DNA of 64,000 nucleotides, taken from positions 1 to 64,000 of the forward strand of contig CBDCME010000067.1 in assembly GCA_965218865.1 (NCBI GenBank). Reading direction: 5' to 3'. Shown here in pieces: positions 8,208 to 17,110 of the stretch. The position numbers were made by a program, and so were the translations under genes. This DNA is from CBDCME01 sp965218865. Lineage in GTDB: Bacteria > Pseudomonadota > Alphaproteobacteria > JAAXGF01. Within the stretch, counting starts at the first letter, position 1, and each line of letters opens with the position of its first letter. The notes under the pieces were generated by a model. The model saw only the letters and a list, made by a program, of their open reading frames with translations. It ran no database searches and had not been told where the DNA came from.

Positions 8208-10286
8208 CAGGAACAATTTTTAGTCGCGGTTGAGGGTTCGGGATGAGTGGGATCGTGCTCGGTGCACGGGGTTCGGGGAGCCCCGAGCTTGCCTCGACGA
8301 CGTCATGGGGACTGCTCGAAGCCACCGGACGGCGTTTTCGGATTCGACAGGCACACCGGTCCGCCCGCGCCGCTCGGCGGCACGTCCCGGTCCGGGGAGA
8401 GGCGTGCTGTCTCAGGCGATGGGCGCGGTCATGATCGCGTCGAGGGCCTCCTGCGCCCGGGCGGCATAGTGCCGGTTGGCCTCGGGCAGATAACGGAAGC
8501 GTCCGTCGCAGCGCACGATGGCGATGGCCGCGTTGGTCAAGCAGGCGAGATTTCTGGGCAGGTGACGCACGTAGGCCCGGCATCGGTCTTCGTCGTAGGT
8601 GAAGTCGCGCACGTAGTGCAGGCGGTTCTCGATATGCCAGTGGTTGCGCACCAGTTCGAGCAACTCCTCGGGTCCGGCGCGCTCTGCGCCGAGCGAGGTG
8701 AGGCTCCAGGTCACCTTGATGCTGCGCTTGCCGGTCTTGAGGATCTCGCGTTCGCGCTCGATGCGCATGGCCTGGCGTCGCCCGTGGAGGTTGGCGTAGC
8801 CGTCCCACTCGGCAGCGGAGAGGTCGACGACGGCGCAGCGTCGGCGCTCGATGCGGCCATGGCCCTTGTCGACGGTTTCGTGCCAGAGCGCATCGCTGAA
8901 GTCGATCGCCTTGAGGTCTTCGAAGATCATCTCCTGGTTGTCCTTGACCGCGCTCATCACGTAGTCGGCGCGACGCCCGAGCAGGCAGCGCGCGGTCTCG
9001 TGCTGAGCGTGCATCGCGTCCATGGTGACGATCCGGCCTGTGAGGTCGAGGCCGCTGGAGAGTTCGCGCACGGCCGGGATTTCGTTGCTCTTGCGGTCGA
9101 CCTCGACCTGCCCGAGGACCACGCCGGTGTCGTGCTCGACCGCCGCCACCATCATCCTGCGCCCGTCTTCGGTCTGCTTCGAGGCGCCGCGCAGATCCTT
9201 TCCGTCCATGGCGACCGGCGCGTGCGCGCTGCCATGCTGGCCGGTCCACTGGCTAATCGCGTTGTCCAGGGTCTCTGGCGGCAGGGCGGTGAGGGTCTTG
9301 TGGAAGGTGGTGATCGCGGGCGGGGTGTAGCGCTGTTTGGAAGGGCTCCAGAACGCACCCACCGCCTCGAGCTGCTCCTGGGAGAGCAGGGCGGCGAACT
9401 GGGCGAACGCGTTCACCCCCCGGTATCCGGCAAGCCGGGCGGCGACGGCGATCACCAGAATGGTGTTGAGCGCATAGCGCTTGCCCCGGGCATGGCGGTA
9501 CTCGGGCACCTCACCCAGACACTCGAACAGGCTGCGCAGCCGGGGCGCGGCCATCGGCTCGGTGTGCTGCTCGGCGTTCCAGTGTGCCGGCATCCCGGTA
9601 CGGCTCAGCGCCTCGGGGGCGCCGTCTGTCAGTCCGAACACGAAGACCTCCTTGGGCTGACCGTGGTGGCGCCAGCGCGCTGCCCCTCCGGGCTCACGGG
9701 CAAAGCCCCGCGTCAGCCCCAGAGAGCGCCAGTTCGACGCGCGGTAGCAGGTGCCGGCAAATCGCGAGACGTCCACGAACGTCTCCGCCAGAAGAGCCGG
9801 ATATCCGTGCACCGCCTGGATGTCCTCAGACAGCCGCCGCAGGCTCAGCCCCAGCACACGGGAGGCCAGGTTCGGCACTCGGCCAGGCGTCAGAATGACG
9901 AAGCGCGAGTTGTTGGCGATCAGATGCAGACGCCGGAACTGCTGCTCGGCCGACCACCCGATCCAGCGATCACGCGCGCCCAGCTTGAACGCGCCGGGCT
10001 GCCAGCCGATCAGTGCGAGCCAGGTCTCGCCATGCACCGCGACATGGCGCAGGCCCTTGCCGATGACGCCGTGGAACGCCAGGTAGTGGTGCTGCTCCAC
10101 CAACCGGTCCCAGCGCCGGTGCTCCTGCGCGCCCCAGGTCGGACGCACCGTGACCGCGCGCAAATCAATGGACGAATCCGAGACCGGCAGCGTCGCCATG
10201 ACCGGCACACTGCCACACCGAGAATGAAATGGCCAGCGCCGCGATCACCTCACCCTGATCACTGGGCGGACAAAAAACTAGCCCTG
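8208..10286. mobile_element. ISAs1-family insertion sequence, copy 1 (in the cyclooxygenase gene)
   Basis: 2079 bp, ends CAGGAACAATTTTTAGTC and (reverse complement) CAGGGCTAGTTTTTTGTC. Flanked by a perfect 10-bp target duplication CCTCCGGACC at 8198-8207 and 10287-10296. The 10-bp duplication fits ISAs1 elements (8-10 bp). Nearly identical to the copy at 54003-56082; I see a one-base length difference (G4 versus G5 run) and a K/E codon difference. Transposase on the minus strand. Confidence 0.95.
8412..10208 (-). CDS. ISAs1-family transposase with N-terminal DUF4338 (DruA-like) domain
   Basis: 598 aa, intact. Residues ~1-215 look like the DUF4338/DruA domain (RWDRLVEQHHYLAFHG, ALIGWQPGAFKLGARDRWIG, NNSRFVIL, FAGTCYRASNWRSLG), best known from the Druantia anti-phage protein DruA. 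Residues ~250-598 are an ISAs1 DDE transposase (MDGKDLRGA, DRKSNEIPAVREL, MDAMHAQHETA, KDNQ, NHWHIENRLHYVRDF). An ISAs1 transposase is usually near 350-400 aa, so this one carries a fused N-terminal module. The long open frame on the opposite strand is an antisense shadow. Confidence 0.93.
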   Translation of the reverse strand: MPVMATLPVSDSSIDLRAVTVRPTWGAQEHRRWDRLVEQHHYLAFHGVIGKGLRHVAVHGETWLALIGWQPGAFKLGARDRWIGWSAEQQFRRLHLIANNSRFVILTPGRVPNLASRVLGLSLRRLSEDIQAVHGYPALLAETFVDVSRFAGTCYRASNWRSLGLTRGFAREPGGAARWRHHGQPKEVFVFGLTDGAPEALSRTGMPAHWNAEQHTEPMAAPRLRSLFECLGEVPEYRHARGKRYALNTILVIAVAARLAGYRGVNAFAQFAALLSQEQLEAVGAFWSPSKQRYTPPAITTFHKTLTALPPETLDNAISQWTGQHGSAHAPVAMDGKDLRGASKQTEDGRRMMVAAVEHDTGVVLGQVEVDRKSNEIPAVRELSSGLDLTGRIVTMDAMHAQHETARCLLGRRADYVMSAVKDNQEMIFEDLKAIDFSDALWHETVDKGHGRIERRRCAVVDLSAAEWDGYANLHGRRQAMRIEREREILKTGKRSIKVTWSLTSLGAERAGPEELLELVRNHWHIENRLHYVRDFTYDEDRCRAYVRHLPRNLACLTNAAIAIVRCDGRFRYLPEANRHYAARAQEALDAIMTAPIA

Positions 10287-11497
10287 CCTCCGGACCCATC
10301 CCTCCGACCCGCGCATGAACACGCCAAACCATGAAATCGATCTATGTCAAATCTACGGACTGACGGAATCGACCGCAGAAATCTTGCGAAGCGAAAATCA
10401 GGGCAAACTGCGTTGCACTTACATCGACGGAGCAATGTTTCCTGACAAGTTGTTTGATGAAAACGGCGAGGTCAAGCGGCATTTCGCGAAATTGCCCTAC
10501 CTGGACCAGGTACAGACTCTACTCGAGAAGGCAGAGAAGGACCTTGGAATTCCGATCGAAGAACGAAAACCGAACCTCTATGCGACGGGGTTGGAACGCG
10601 GTAACACCACTATTGGCTATACCTCCATCAGTACGATCTTTCTCCGCGAACATAACCGGCTGTGCGACATATTGGCGGCAAGACACCACGACTGGGATGA
10701 CGACCGCCTGTTCCAGACGGCACGCATGATCAACATGGCATGCGCGCTCAAGGTCATTATTGAGGACTACATCAATGCGCTGGCGGGCGATCTTGGTAAG
10801 TTCAAGCTGGTACCGGGTTTCGCAGACAAGCAGCGCTGGTACCGTTCCAACCGCATTTCTATTGAATTCAACCTGTTGTATCGTTGGCATGGACTGGTTC
10901 CGAACACTATCAAGCTTACCGATACCGATCTTGAACCATCCGAGTTCATGTACAACAACGCCTTGATCGAGCAGCACGGTGTCGAAGCCGTCATAAGAGA
11001 CATATCGAGTCAAAAAGCTGGAGCCATGGTCCTTCACAACACGCCGGAATTCCTGTGGCCAGCCGAGCTTGCCGGTCTCGCCTTGTCGCGCCAGTTCATG
11101 GTCCAACCATATACGGAGTATTGCGACCTATTCGGCGTGAACCGGCCAACCTCCTTTGAGGAACTCACTGGCAACGAAGAGAGGGCTAAAGAACTTAAGG
11201 ATATTTACACTGACGGTGTGGACACGGTGGATTTCATGGTCGGACTGCGTGCGGAGAAACGCCCTAGAGACCGTGTGCTTGGCGACCTGATGCTCAATAT
11301 GGTCGGATTCGACGCCTTCTCCCAGGCGCTCACCAATCCCCTGCTTGCTGAAAATGTCTACATGCGCCAGACATTCAGCGAAGTCGGTTTCGAAATTATT
11401 GAAAAAACTGATTCGTTTGGGGATATAGTCAACCGAAACAATAGAGGAGAAATTTCACCCACCGTCCCTGTATCGTTTACTGCATAGACGGGACCGC

Positions 11498-11521
11498 TTG
11501 GTCAGCGTCAATTGTTTTTTC
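11498..11521. repeat. Direct repeat, left copy, flanking the three-gene cassette
   Basis: A ~24-nt block beginning TTGGTCAGCGTCAA and ending in a T-run plus C. It matches 12936-12960 in the same orientation with one substitution and one extra T. It lies 10 bp after the cyclooxygenase stop. The two copies bracket the minus-strand cassette of three small genes. Confidence 0.7.
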
Positions 11522-11640
11522 GGGAAGATCTATTTGTTGTTGACCACGCAACACTTCGTGAATGGAGACGGGGAAGGGCACTTGTGAACGGTCGTTGGGA
11601 CTGGCTGCCGATCAGGCGCCCGCGCTCGTCGCGAAACCTC

Positions 11641-12105
11641 CTATTCGGTCTGGTAGTTGGGACTTGAGGGGCTCGGATATCGAACGACGGCAAGCTCGAT
11701 TCCGTCCTCGATGGGTGATCCGTCGTCGGTGCTGGTTTCGATGTTCTCTATCGGCTTGCCCGCGAGGGAGAGGAACGATGGCACGACCGTCACGTTGGCG
11801 GACATTCCGGGGTCGACCGGAATCGGACAGACAGCGACGACGGCGGCATCACTGGCTTTTTGGGCCTGAATATCGATATAGTGGTCTATCTCGATCATTT
11901 CGCCGGTCATGACATTCGTGGGCACTGTCATGTCCTTTTCCTGTCGGTAGACGGATCTTGCGGCTACATGGGCAGTGGATTGCAGCCCTGAAATTGCGAT
12001 CACGGTGAAGCGGATCTTGCCCAATGTGAAGTCGGAGGGCAGGCGTTCGAACGAAAACTTGAGGCAGGTCGGGCCGTTGGGTACCGGTTCCAGGGTGATG
12101 CTCAC
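11641..12105 (-). CDS. Uncharacterised 154-aa protein, last gene of a three-gene cassette
   Basis: The frame is open from 12222, but GTG 12105 is preferred because it overlaps the stop of the upstream gene as GTGA; translation then starts VSITLEPVPNG and gives 154 aa. The protein is beta-rich and acidic with no signal peptide or transmembrane segment visible. Alternating short strands (KIRFTVIAISGLQSTAHVAA, AAVVAVCPIPVDPGMSANV) suggest a beta-sandwich-like soluble protein. I do not recognise the family. Overlaps on both gene boundaries indicate one transcript with the ribbon-helix-helix and membrane proteins. Confidence 0.6.
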   Translation of the reverse strand: MSITLEPVPNGPTCLKFSFERLPSDFTLGKIRFTVIAISGLQSTAHVAARSVYRQEKDMTVPTNVMTGEMIEIDHYIDIQAQKASDAAVVAVCPIPVDPGMSANVTVVPSFLSLAGKPIENIETSTDDGSPIEDGIELAVVRYPSPSSPNYQTE

Positions 12106-12272
12106 GAGAGCGGGCGACGGGGAGAAAAACACTCGACTACCTTTTCGACGATCCCGATGGCTCCGGTTGCAAAATCGACCACCGCGGCACCGGCCACAGC
12201 GAGCCCGGCAAGTGCAATCCACAGCTTCTTCCAGATCGGTGTCGGGGGCGGATCGGTTTGCGGAGGGGTCAT
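12102..12272 (-). CDS. Small single-span membrane protein
   Basis: 56 aa from ATG 12272, which overlaps the stop of the upstream gene (ATGA); the stop overlaps the next gene (GTGA). Proline-rich N terminus, then WKKLWIALAGLAVAGAAVV, a plausible single transmembrane helix with positive inside residues before it, and a C-terminal tail with one cysteine. The family is unknown. Both overlaps argue that it is a real coupled gene despite its size. Confidence 0.6.
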   Translation of the reverse strand: MTPPQTDPPPTPIWKKLWIALAGLAVAGAAVVDFATGAIGIVEKVVECFSPRRPLS

Positions 12273-12577
12273 TCGAAGGGCTGTTTCTGGATCAGGTTCT
12301 GGGACACGCGGGCCAACTTGATCGTTTTCTCCGTCTCGGCAACCCGCTTTTCGCGGAGCACTTCGTTGCGCTTGAGCATCGATTGGATGTAGGTGCTGCG
12401 GTAGATCCGCTGGATCGCCTCGACAATTTCTGTGGAGAGCGCAGCGTTCTTGCCTTCGGCGGAATCGAGAGCGGCGCGGCGGACGTACTTGGCCTCGGTG
12501 ATTCCGCGCTCGGTTGCGGCCTTCTCGACCAGCTCCCACCCGGGATCTGAGAATCGGATGGTCTTCGCCCTTCGCAC
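12269..12577 (-). CDS. Ribbon-helix-helix-like DNA-binding protein
   Basis: 102 aa, first gene of the cassette. Starts MRRAKTIRFSDPGWELVEKAA, the pattern of a ribbon-helix-helix protein: a short basic beta strand (KTIRFSD) followed by two helices (WELVEKAATERGIT, EAKYVRRAAL). The second half is a long charged helix. Similar architecture is seen in CopG/MobC-type regulators. It is probably a transcriptional regulator of its own cassette, though a relaxosome accessory role cannot be excluded. An RBS-like GGGGAC lies just upstream of the ATG. Confidence 0.65.
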   Translation of the reverse strand: MRRAKTIRFSDPGWELVEKAATERGITEAKYVRRAALDSAEGKNAALSTEIVEAIQRIYRSTYIQSMLKRNEVLREKRVAETEKTIKLARVSQNLIQKQPFE

Positions 12578-12935
12578 GTCGCGTCCCCTTTCTTGTCCGT
12601 CAAGGACGCCGTAGACCGTTTTTCGCTCTGTTCAGGCAAACTTTCTCCTCCCTACGAAATGTTCGATTGTACCCATCCGGTCAGGATCGCGGGAGGTGTG
12701 ACGGATTGGGGGAGATGGGCGCCGGCGCCCGAATCAGGGATTCCGAGGGTCGGCCGCCATTCGCAGCCATGGCGAACCGGGATAGTGCGCAAATCCGGTT
12801 ACGGCATGCTTCCGCAAATCGGGGGGGGCGGAATCAGACGCGTTGCGGTGACTCCGGGGATACTTGGAAAAGAACGCTAAAACAATGGGATACAGGAACT
12901 CTCTGGATCGGGAGACGCTGGAAATCTCATACCAA
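12578..12935. other. Spacer upstream of the ribbon-helix-helix gene
   Basis: About 360 bp holding the presumed promoter region of the minus-strand cassette. A G7 tract lies at about 12821. No ORF or motif is convincing. Confidence 0.4.
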
Positions 12936-12960
12936 TTGGTCAGCGTCAACTGTTTTTTTC
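12936..12960. repeat. Direct repeat, right copy, flanking the three-gene cassette
   Basis: Second copy of the repeat at 11498-11521 (TTGGTCAGCGTCAA then a T-run and C). It sits about 195 bp upstream of an IS110-type transposase gene, so it could alternatively be part of that element's left end. Confidence 0.7.
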
Positions 12961-13154
12961 CGGCGACGACAATTGGAATTGCCGGTGATTGGGCCCGGAG
13001 CGCGGGGTCGGTCCGATGACCCTGCTCGGGTCCGGCGAATCGGGGATCGAGGAACGTGACCGGCTGTAACCGATGGGGTGGACGCCCCTCCCGACGGCAT
13101 CGCGATGTGCCAGGTTGGCGGTGTTGTTAACGCCAAGCGAGGAAGGGGGCGTCC

Positions 13155-14115
13155 ATGGAACAGGTTTACATGATCGGGATCGATCTGGCGAAGAACAGCT
13201 TTCAGCTGCACGGTGCGCGGGCGGACGGGTCGGTTGCTTTCCGCAAGAAGCTGAGCCGGGCGAAGCTGTTGGACTTTGTGGCTGCGCAGCCACGCTGCAC
13301 GGTGGCGATGGAGGCGTGCGGCGGCGCGCACCATTGGGGCCGGGAGATCGGCAGTCTCGGCCATGCGGTGCGACTGGTCCCACCGATCTACGTCAAAGCG
13401 TACGTCAAGCGGCAAAAGAACGACGCGTCGGATGCGGAGGCGATCTGCGAGGCGTCGTCGCGGCCGACCATGCGCTTTGTAGCTGTGAAGACGGAGGAAC
13501 AGCAGGCTCGGGGCATGCTGTTCCGGACGCGCGATCTTCTGGTGCGCCAGCGCACCCAGACGATCAATGCGCTGCGCGGCCATCTGGCGGAGTTCGGTGT
13601 CATTGCCCCGCAGGGGCCGGCGCATGTCGGCCGGTTGGCCTCGGCGCTTGAGGGACCGGCTTCGGGGTTGCCGGAAGCGGTCCGCGAGCTGGGCGGCCTT
13701 CTGCTTGAGCAGATCGCCGGCCTCGATGCGAAGATTGCGGGCCTGGAGAGGGAGGTCCACGTGAGAGCACGGCAGGATGAGGAGGCGAGGCGCCTGATGA
13801 GCGTGCCGGGGATCGGACCGATCAGCGCGATGGCGATCCAGGCCTTCGCACCGCCGATGGAGAGTTTCCGGCGCGGCCGCGACTTTTCCGCTTGGCTCGG
13901 CCTCGTGCCGCGCCAGCACACGACCGGCGGCAAGCCGAAGCTGGGCAAGATATCGAAGATGGGCCAGCGCGATCTGAGACGGCTGCTGATCACAGGTGCG
14001 ATGACTGTGGTCCGCTGGGCGGTTCGGCGCGGTGGCGCTGGCCAACAGGATGGCGCGCATCGTCTGGGCGCTACTGACGAAGAAGGAGAGCTACCGGGCT
14101 CCCGCCACCGCCTGA
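13155..14115 (+). pseudogene. IS110-family transposase with a 3' deletion and frameshift
   Basis: ATG 13155 follows GGAAGGGGG. The frame shows the IS110 (DEDD) N-terminal domain (MIGIDLAKNSFQLHG, AMEACGGAHHWGR, KNDASDAEAICEA) and the C-terminal Transposase_20 block (LMSVPGIGPISAMAI, FSAWLGLVPRQHTTGG). After RWAVRRG (about 14030) the frame is lost. The normal tail is still present in another frame (LANRMARIVWALLTKKESY) ending at TGA 14113-14115, so some bases coding for the segment between these were deleted. Probably inactive. IS110 elements lack clear inverted ends, so the element limits are not given. Confidence 0.85.
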
Positions 14116-14684
14116 GAGAACGGCGAAGTGCGGGAAGCCGTCGGGGATGTGGGCAGGACGGAGGACAGGTAAGGGCAAAGGTCAACGAGACCGGGTTGGG
14201 AAAACCAGCATCCGAACGGAGAGCTTTCAAGCTCGCGTAACCGATTTGGACCCAATCCGCGTATCTCCATACGGGCCCGCGGCGTGGCATCTGCCGCATA
14301 GAGAGGCCGGACACACGACAGCACCTGACCGCATGCACCGAGCCGACCAAAAACTGCTTGCATCAACGGGGGCGTCCACACACGTTCGGCGAAGCCGTGC
14401 CAGTTCGGGCCGACGGCGGCGGTGAACGACCGCGCTGGCCGGAAACCCCTCGGCCGCGCGCCCTGATCTCCCGCGTGAGCCGGACGGCCCCACGGCTTCG
14501 CCGAACGGTTACGACCGGCTCACGACGGATTCGACAGGAGGGCGCAGAGCTGGTCCGGAGCGGCGCCTAGAGTTTGGAACTCAATTGCTGCCGAAACGCT
14601 TACGGAATTTGAAAAGAGATAAAAAAATCTTTTAGAACAGTCTACTAACAGTATAAACAACATTGGCGTCAAGCAAATAGTCGG
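14116..14684. other. Spacer with an AT-rich end
   Basis: About 570 bp between the IS110 relic and the minus-strand ImmA gene. The first part may be IS110 3' sequence. 14570-14680 is notably AT-rich compared with its surroundings and probably contains the 3' end or terminator of the XRE-ImmA gene. No gene seen. Confidence 0.4.
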
Positions 14685-15851
14685 TCATCCCATCAGCCCG
14701 ACTTCGCGGCCGAGATTGTTGAACGTCTCGGTCTTCGACACGCCGAGCATCCGGAACGCATCACGATAGAGCGTCTGCCCTTCGAGGGTGCTGCCCACGA
14801 CCGCGCGGGCGAACCTGCGGCTTACACGGGAGAGCGTCGTGCGGTAGAAGTCACCGCCGCCTCCCCCACGTTGCGCGAGGGTGCGGAGGCGCGCGGTTTC
14901 TTGCGCCCAGGCGATATCGAAACGCCCGCGGTCGAGCCAGCCGGCGTCGAGCAAGCGCCGGAGAACGACGAGGGTGCTCACCTTGAAAGCCCGCGCCAGC
15001 CGGGCCAGCGCGTCGGGGAGTTCCTCCTCGTCGCGTAATTTGGCCCTGAGGTCGGCCAGCGGCACGAGGAACTCCGCCGCCACCGCATTGCACCACACCT
15101 CTTCCCGCTGGAATCCTGGCCTTGGCGCAGCCTCGCTGTTCGACAGGGCCGATGCACCCAGCCACAGATGCGCGAGCTCATGGGCAAGTGTGAACATCTG
15201 GGCCGCTTTGGTATCGGCGCCGTTCACGAAAATCAGGGGCGCGAGAGGATCGCACAGGGCGAAACCGCGAAACTCGGCTGGGTCGAGGCGGCGATGGTTG
15301 TTGCTCACCACGACTCCGCTGACCATGACAAGCACGCCAGCGTCCTCCGCCTGGCGGATGAAGAGCCGCAAGGCATCGGTCCAGGTCGGGCAAGCACGGC
15401 GGTGGGCCGGATCGAAGTCCAGCGTCGCACGCATCCGGGCCGCGACCGCATGCGGCGCATCCTTGATCGACGCACCGCTCACGAAGGCGAGTTCCGGCTC
15501 CTGCGCGACGCGGACGAACTCGCGATACCAGCTTTGCCGTTCCTGACAAGCATAGATCGTATCGAGCAGGTTCGGGCTGGCGTGTGTCACGGCCTGCCCG
15601 GCGAGGGTGCGGAAGTCGGGAATGGGCACGCGTTCCTCCGGCGGCTCGGTGAGGAACAGGTAGCCGACCGGGACGTGGACGGCATCGGCAAACGCCTCTA
15701 CCTGCTTCAGGGTGGGCTGCGCCTCTCCCGCCTCCCACTCCGGCAGTTTCTTGAACTTGGTCGCCAAGTCTTCTTGCGCAACCCCGGAGCGCTCCCGTGC
15801 CCAATGGAGAAGGTCTGGATTAATGGGGACGCGCGTCATGCCACCGGCCAT
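14685..15851 (-). CDS. XRE-family HTH / ImmA-IrrE metallopeptidase fusion
   Basis: 388 aa from ATG 15851, chosen because it overlaps the upstream stop as TAATG. Residues ~10-65 form an XRE helix-turn-helix (LHWARERSGVAQEDLATKF, PTLKQVEAFADAVHVPVGYL). A zinc-peptidase domain of the ImmA/IrrE type follows with HELAH in TLAHELAHLWLG and a downstream CNAVAAEFLVP. Known: such fusions cleave or relieve repressors and are frequent in mobile elements and toxin-antitoxin or defence loci. Here it is the third gene after an hsdS fragment and an AbiJ/HEPN-like gene, so it may regulate that defence operon. Confidence 0.88.
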   Translation of the reverse strand: MAGGMTRVPINPDLLHWARERSGVAQEDLATKFKKLPEWEAGEAQPTLKQVEAFADAVHVPVGYLFLTEPPEERVPIPDFRTLAGQAVTHASPNLLDTIYACQERQSWYREFVRVAQEPELAFVSGASIKDAPHAVAARMRATLDFDPAHRRACPTWTDALRLFIRQAEDAGVLVMVSGVVVSNNHRRLDPAEFRGFALCDPLAPLIFVNGADTKAAQMFTLAHELAHLWLGASALSNSEAAPRPGFQREEVWCNAVAAEFLVPLADLRAKLRDEEELPDALARLARAFKVSTLVVLRRLLDAGWLDRGRFDIAWAQETARLRTLAQRGGGGGDFYRTTLSRVSRRFARAVVGSTLEGQTLYRDAFRMLGVSKTETFNNLGREVGLMG

Positions 15852-16681
15852 TACCGTTCCCCGGCTACGCTTGCGAGGGCCGCCTTGAGCACCTGGAAGC
15901 ACACCTTGGCAGTGTGTGCGTCTGGCGTGAAACCAGAAATCATCTGCTCATAGGGGTGGATGTGGTTACGGAAATCTCTCAGGCCGTGGCTGAACTTCTG
16001 TACATCAGGTTTCAAGACGCCCCCCTCGGTTGCAACGTCGATAAATTGAGCAAGCGTCCACTCATGGAACTGCTTAACCTTGCCATCGGTCGACTTGGGG
16101 CTTGCCGTCGACCTGTTGAACAGGGCCGGTTCCTGTTGGGCTTTGCCCAGAAGGACGGCTTCTAGAACGCTGCCGCACAGCAGCACGACCGATAGGTACG
16201 CGCTCGCCGCCAACGCTTTTCGTGCCTCATCCAGACGGCCTTCGATAATTGGCACGACGGCTTGTTCGACCGGGAGCTTCCGAATGTTCGGTATTGAGAA
16301 TTCTTCGTGGAGAAACTCCTCGACGGTTTCTGCCTGTCTTGCCTGTCGCCGATTTCCGGTGAGCCGCTCAATAATACCGCGCGCCTTTTTCAGAACCGGC
16401 GCATTGGTGTCCTTTCCGTTCAGCTCACAATCGACTTCATACGAGTCCAGCATCTCTGAGAGGACCCGCCCGACCAAGGCATCCGGTTCCCGCTCCCAAA
16501 AGGCTCGCATTTTCTTCGCCTTCGATGTGCCGTAAGTCTGATATTTGCTGCCGTGAATGTCGACCTTGTGGCGATCGAAAAACTCACCATAGGTCGCATC
16601 GCTATAGTCCAGGACGTAGCCGCCGCCCATATCCAGGATTCTTTCGAGATAGCGCTTTTCAACATCTGTGAGACTGCTCAC
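15851..16681 (-). CDS. AbiJ-NTD/HEPN-like abortive-infection protein
   Basis: 276 aa. GTG 16681 overlaps the hsdS stop (GTGA), and the stop overlaps the next ATG. The N-terminal ~80 residues (ILDMGGGYVLDYSDATYGEFF, YGTSKAKKMRAFWE) resemble the N-terminal domains found on AbiJ-type proteins. The C-terminal ~130 residues look like a HEPN/DUF4145 domain: SAYLSVVLLCGSVLEAVLL and the RDFRNH (R-x4-H) motif typical of HEPN ribonucleases. Known: such genes often sit inside type I restriction-modification operons. Inference: an abortive-infection RNase. Family names are from memory of sequence patterns, so moderate confidence. Confidence 0.7.
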   Translation of the reverse strand: MSSLTDVEKRYLERILDMGGGYVLDYSDATYGEFFDRHKVDIHGSKYQTYGTSKAKKMRAFWEREPDALVGRVLSEMLDSYEVDCELNGKDTNAPVLKKARGIIERLTGNRRQARQAETVEEFLHEEFSIPNIRKLPVEQAVVPIIEGRLDEARKALAASAYLSVVLLCGSVLEAVLLGKAQQEPALFNRSTASPKSTDGKVKQFHEWTLAQFIDVATEGGVLKPDVQKFSHGLRDFRNHIHPYEQMISGFTPDAHTAKVCFQVLKAALASVAGER

Positions 16682-16994
16682 GCGACGGCCTCCATGGCGC
16701 TTTCAGCATCTCGAATGCGAATTTCACCGGAAATGAGCCTGGGCAGGAGTGCGTCTCGAATGAGGGCGAGGGTGTGGGATTCGCGTTCAGCGATTTCGAT
16801 GCGGCCGTCCATCTGGCCCGATACGAACTCAAACGCTTCGATAACCTCTTTGGGTGCATTTACGCACCGGATCGCATGGAAGTCCTTCTTACTGATGGAG
16901 CCATAGACAGTCCCCTCCGCTTCGAAACGATCGAAGACGTCGGAGAGATCATGCATGAAGTAATGGGTGTAAGAGCGAGCCCCGTTCCTCTGCC
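16678..16994 (-). pseudogene. hsdS: hsdS 3' fragment (type I restriction specificity subunit)
   Basis: About 105 codons remain, ending at TGA 16680-16678. The pattern fits the C-terminal part of HsdS: GSISKKDFHAIRCVNAP (end of a target-recognition domain), then the conserved coiled-coil tail IEIAERESHTLALIRDALLPRLISGEI. The 5' part is missing: the frame is cut at 16995 where the IS21 element begins, and no hsdS or hsdM sequence appears on the far side of the IS. The type I system is therefore dead here. Confidence 0.82.
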
Positions 16995-17110
16995 TGTTGT
17001 TCGGCGTGGAATATTGACCCCCTATTGGGGGTTATCGGCGTCCAAAATTGACCCCCCTGGTTTTGTGCTCTTGAACACACCTCGTTGTTTGGACAGACGA
17101 GGTGGGGGAG

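Larger units (their letters stand above)
7824..11487 (+). pseudogene. Cyclooxygenase (PGHS)-like haem peroxidase, split by ISAs1
   Basis: Two exons-like halves, 7824-8207 and 10297-11487, join in frame once ISAs1 and one 10-bp duplication are removed, giving 524 aa. Start ATG 7824 has AAGGAG 8 nt upstream. Seen features match animal and bacterial prostaglandin-endoperoxide synthases: FTGRHLPP, LFAQWFTDSFL joined to the IDLCQIYG block, FLREHNRLCDIL, IIEDYI, EFNLLYRWH (catalytic Tyr and proximal haem His, about residues 323 and 326 of the join), SFEELTG, an AFS serine where PGHS has its aspirin-acetylated Ser, and TFSEVGFEII. Where PGHS has the distal His (FTH) this protein has Asp. Known role of the family: di-oxygenation of polyunsaturated fatty acids. 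As it stands the gene is disrupted. Confidence 0.92.

Noticed and set aside
8247..10334. 695-aa open frame antisense to the ISAs1 transposase (repeated at 54025-56112)
   Set aside because: Exactly opposite an intact, motif-bearing transposase; high-GC antisense shadow without domain patterns.
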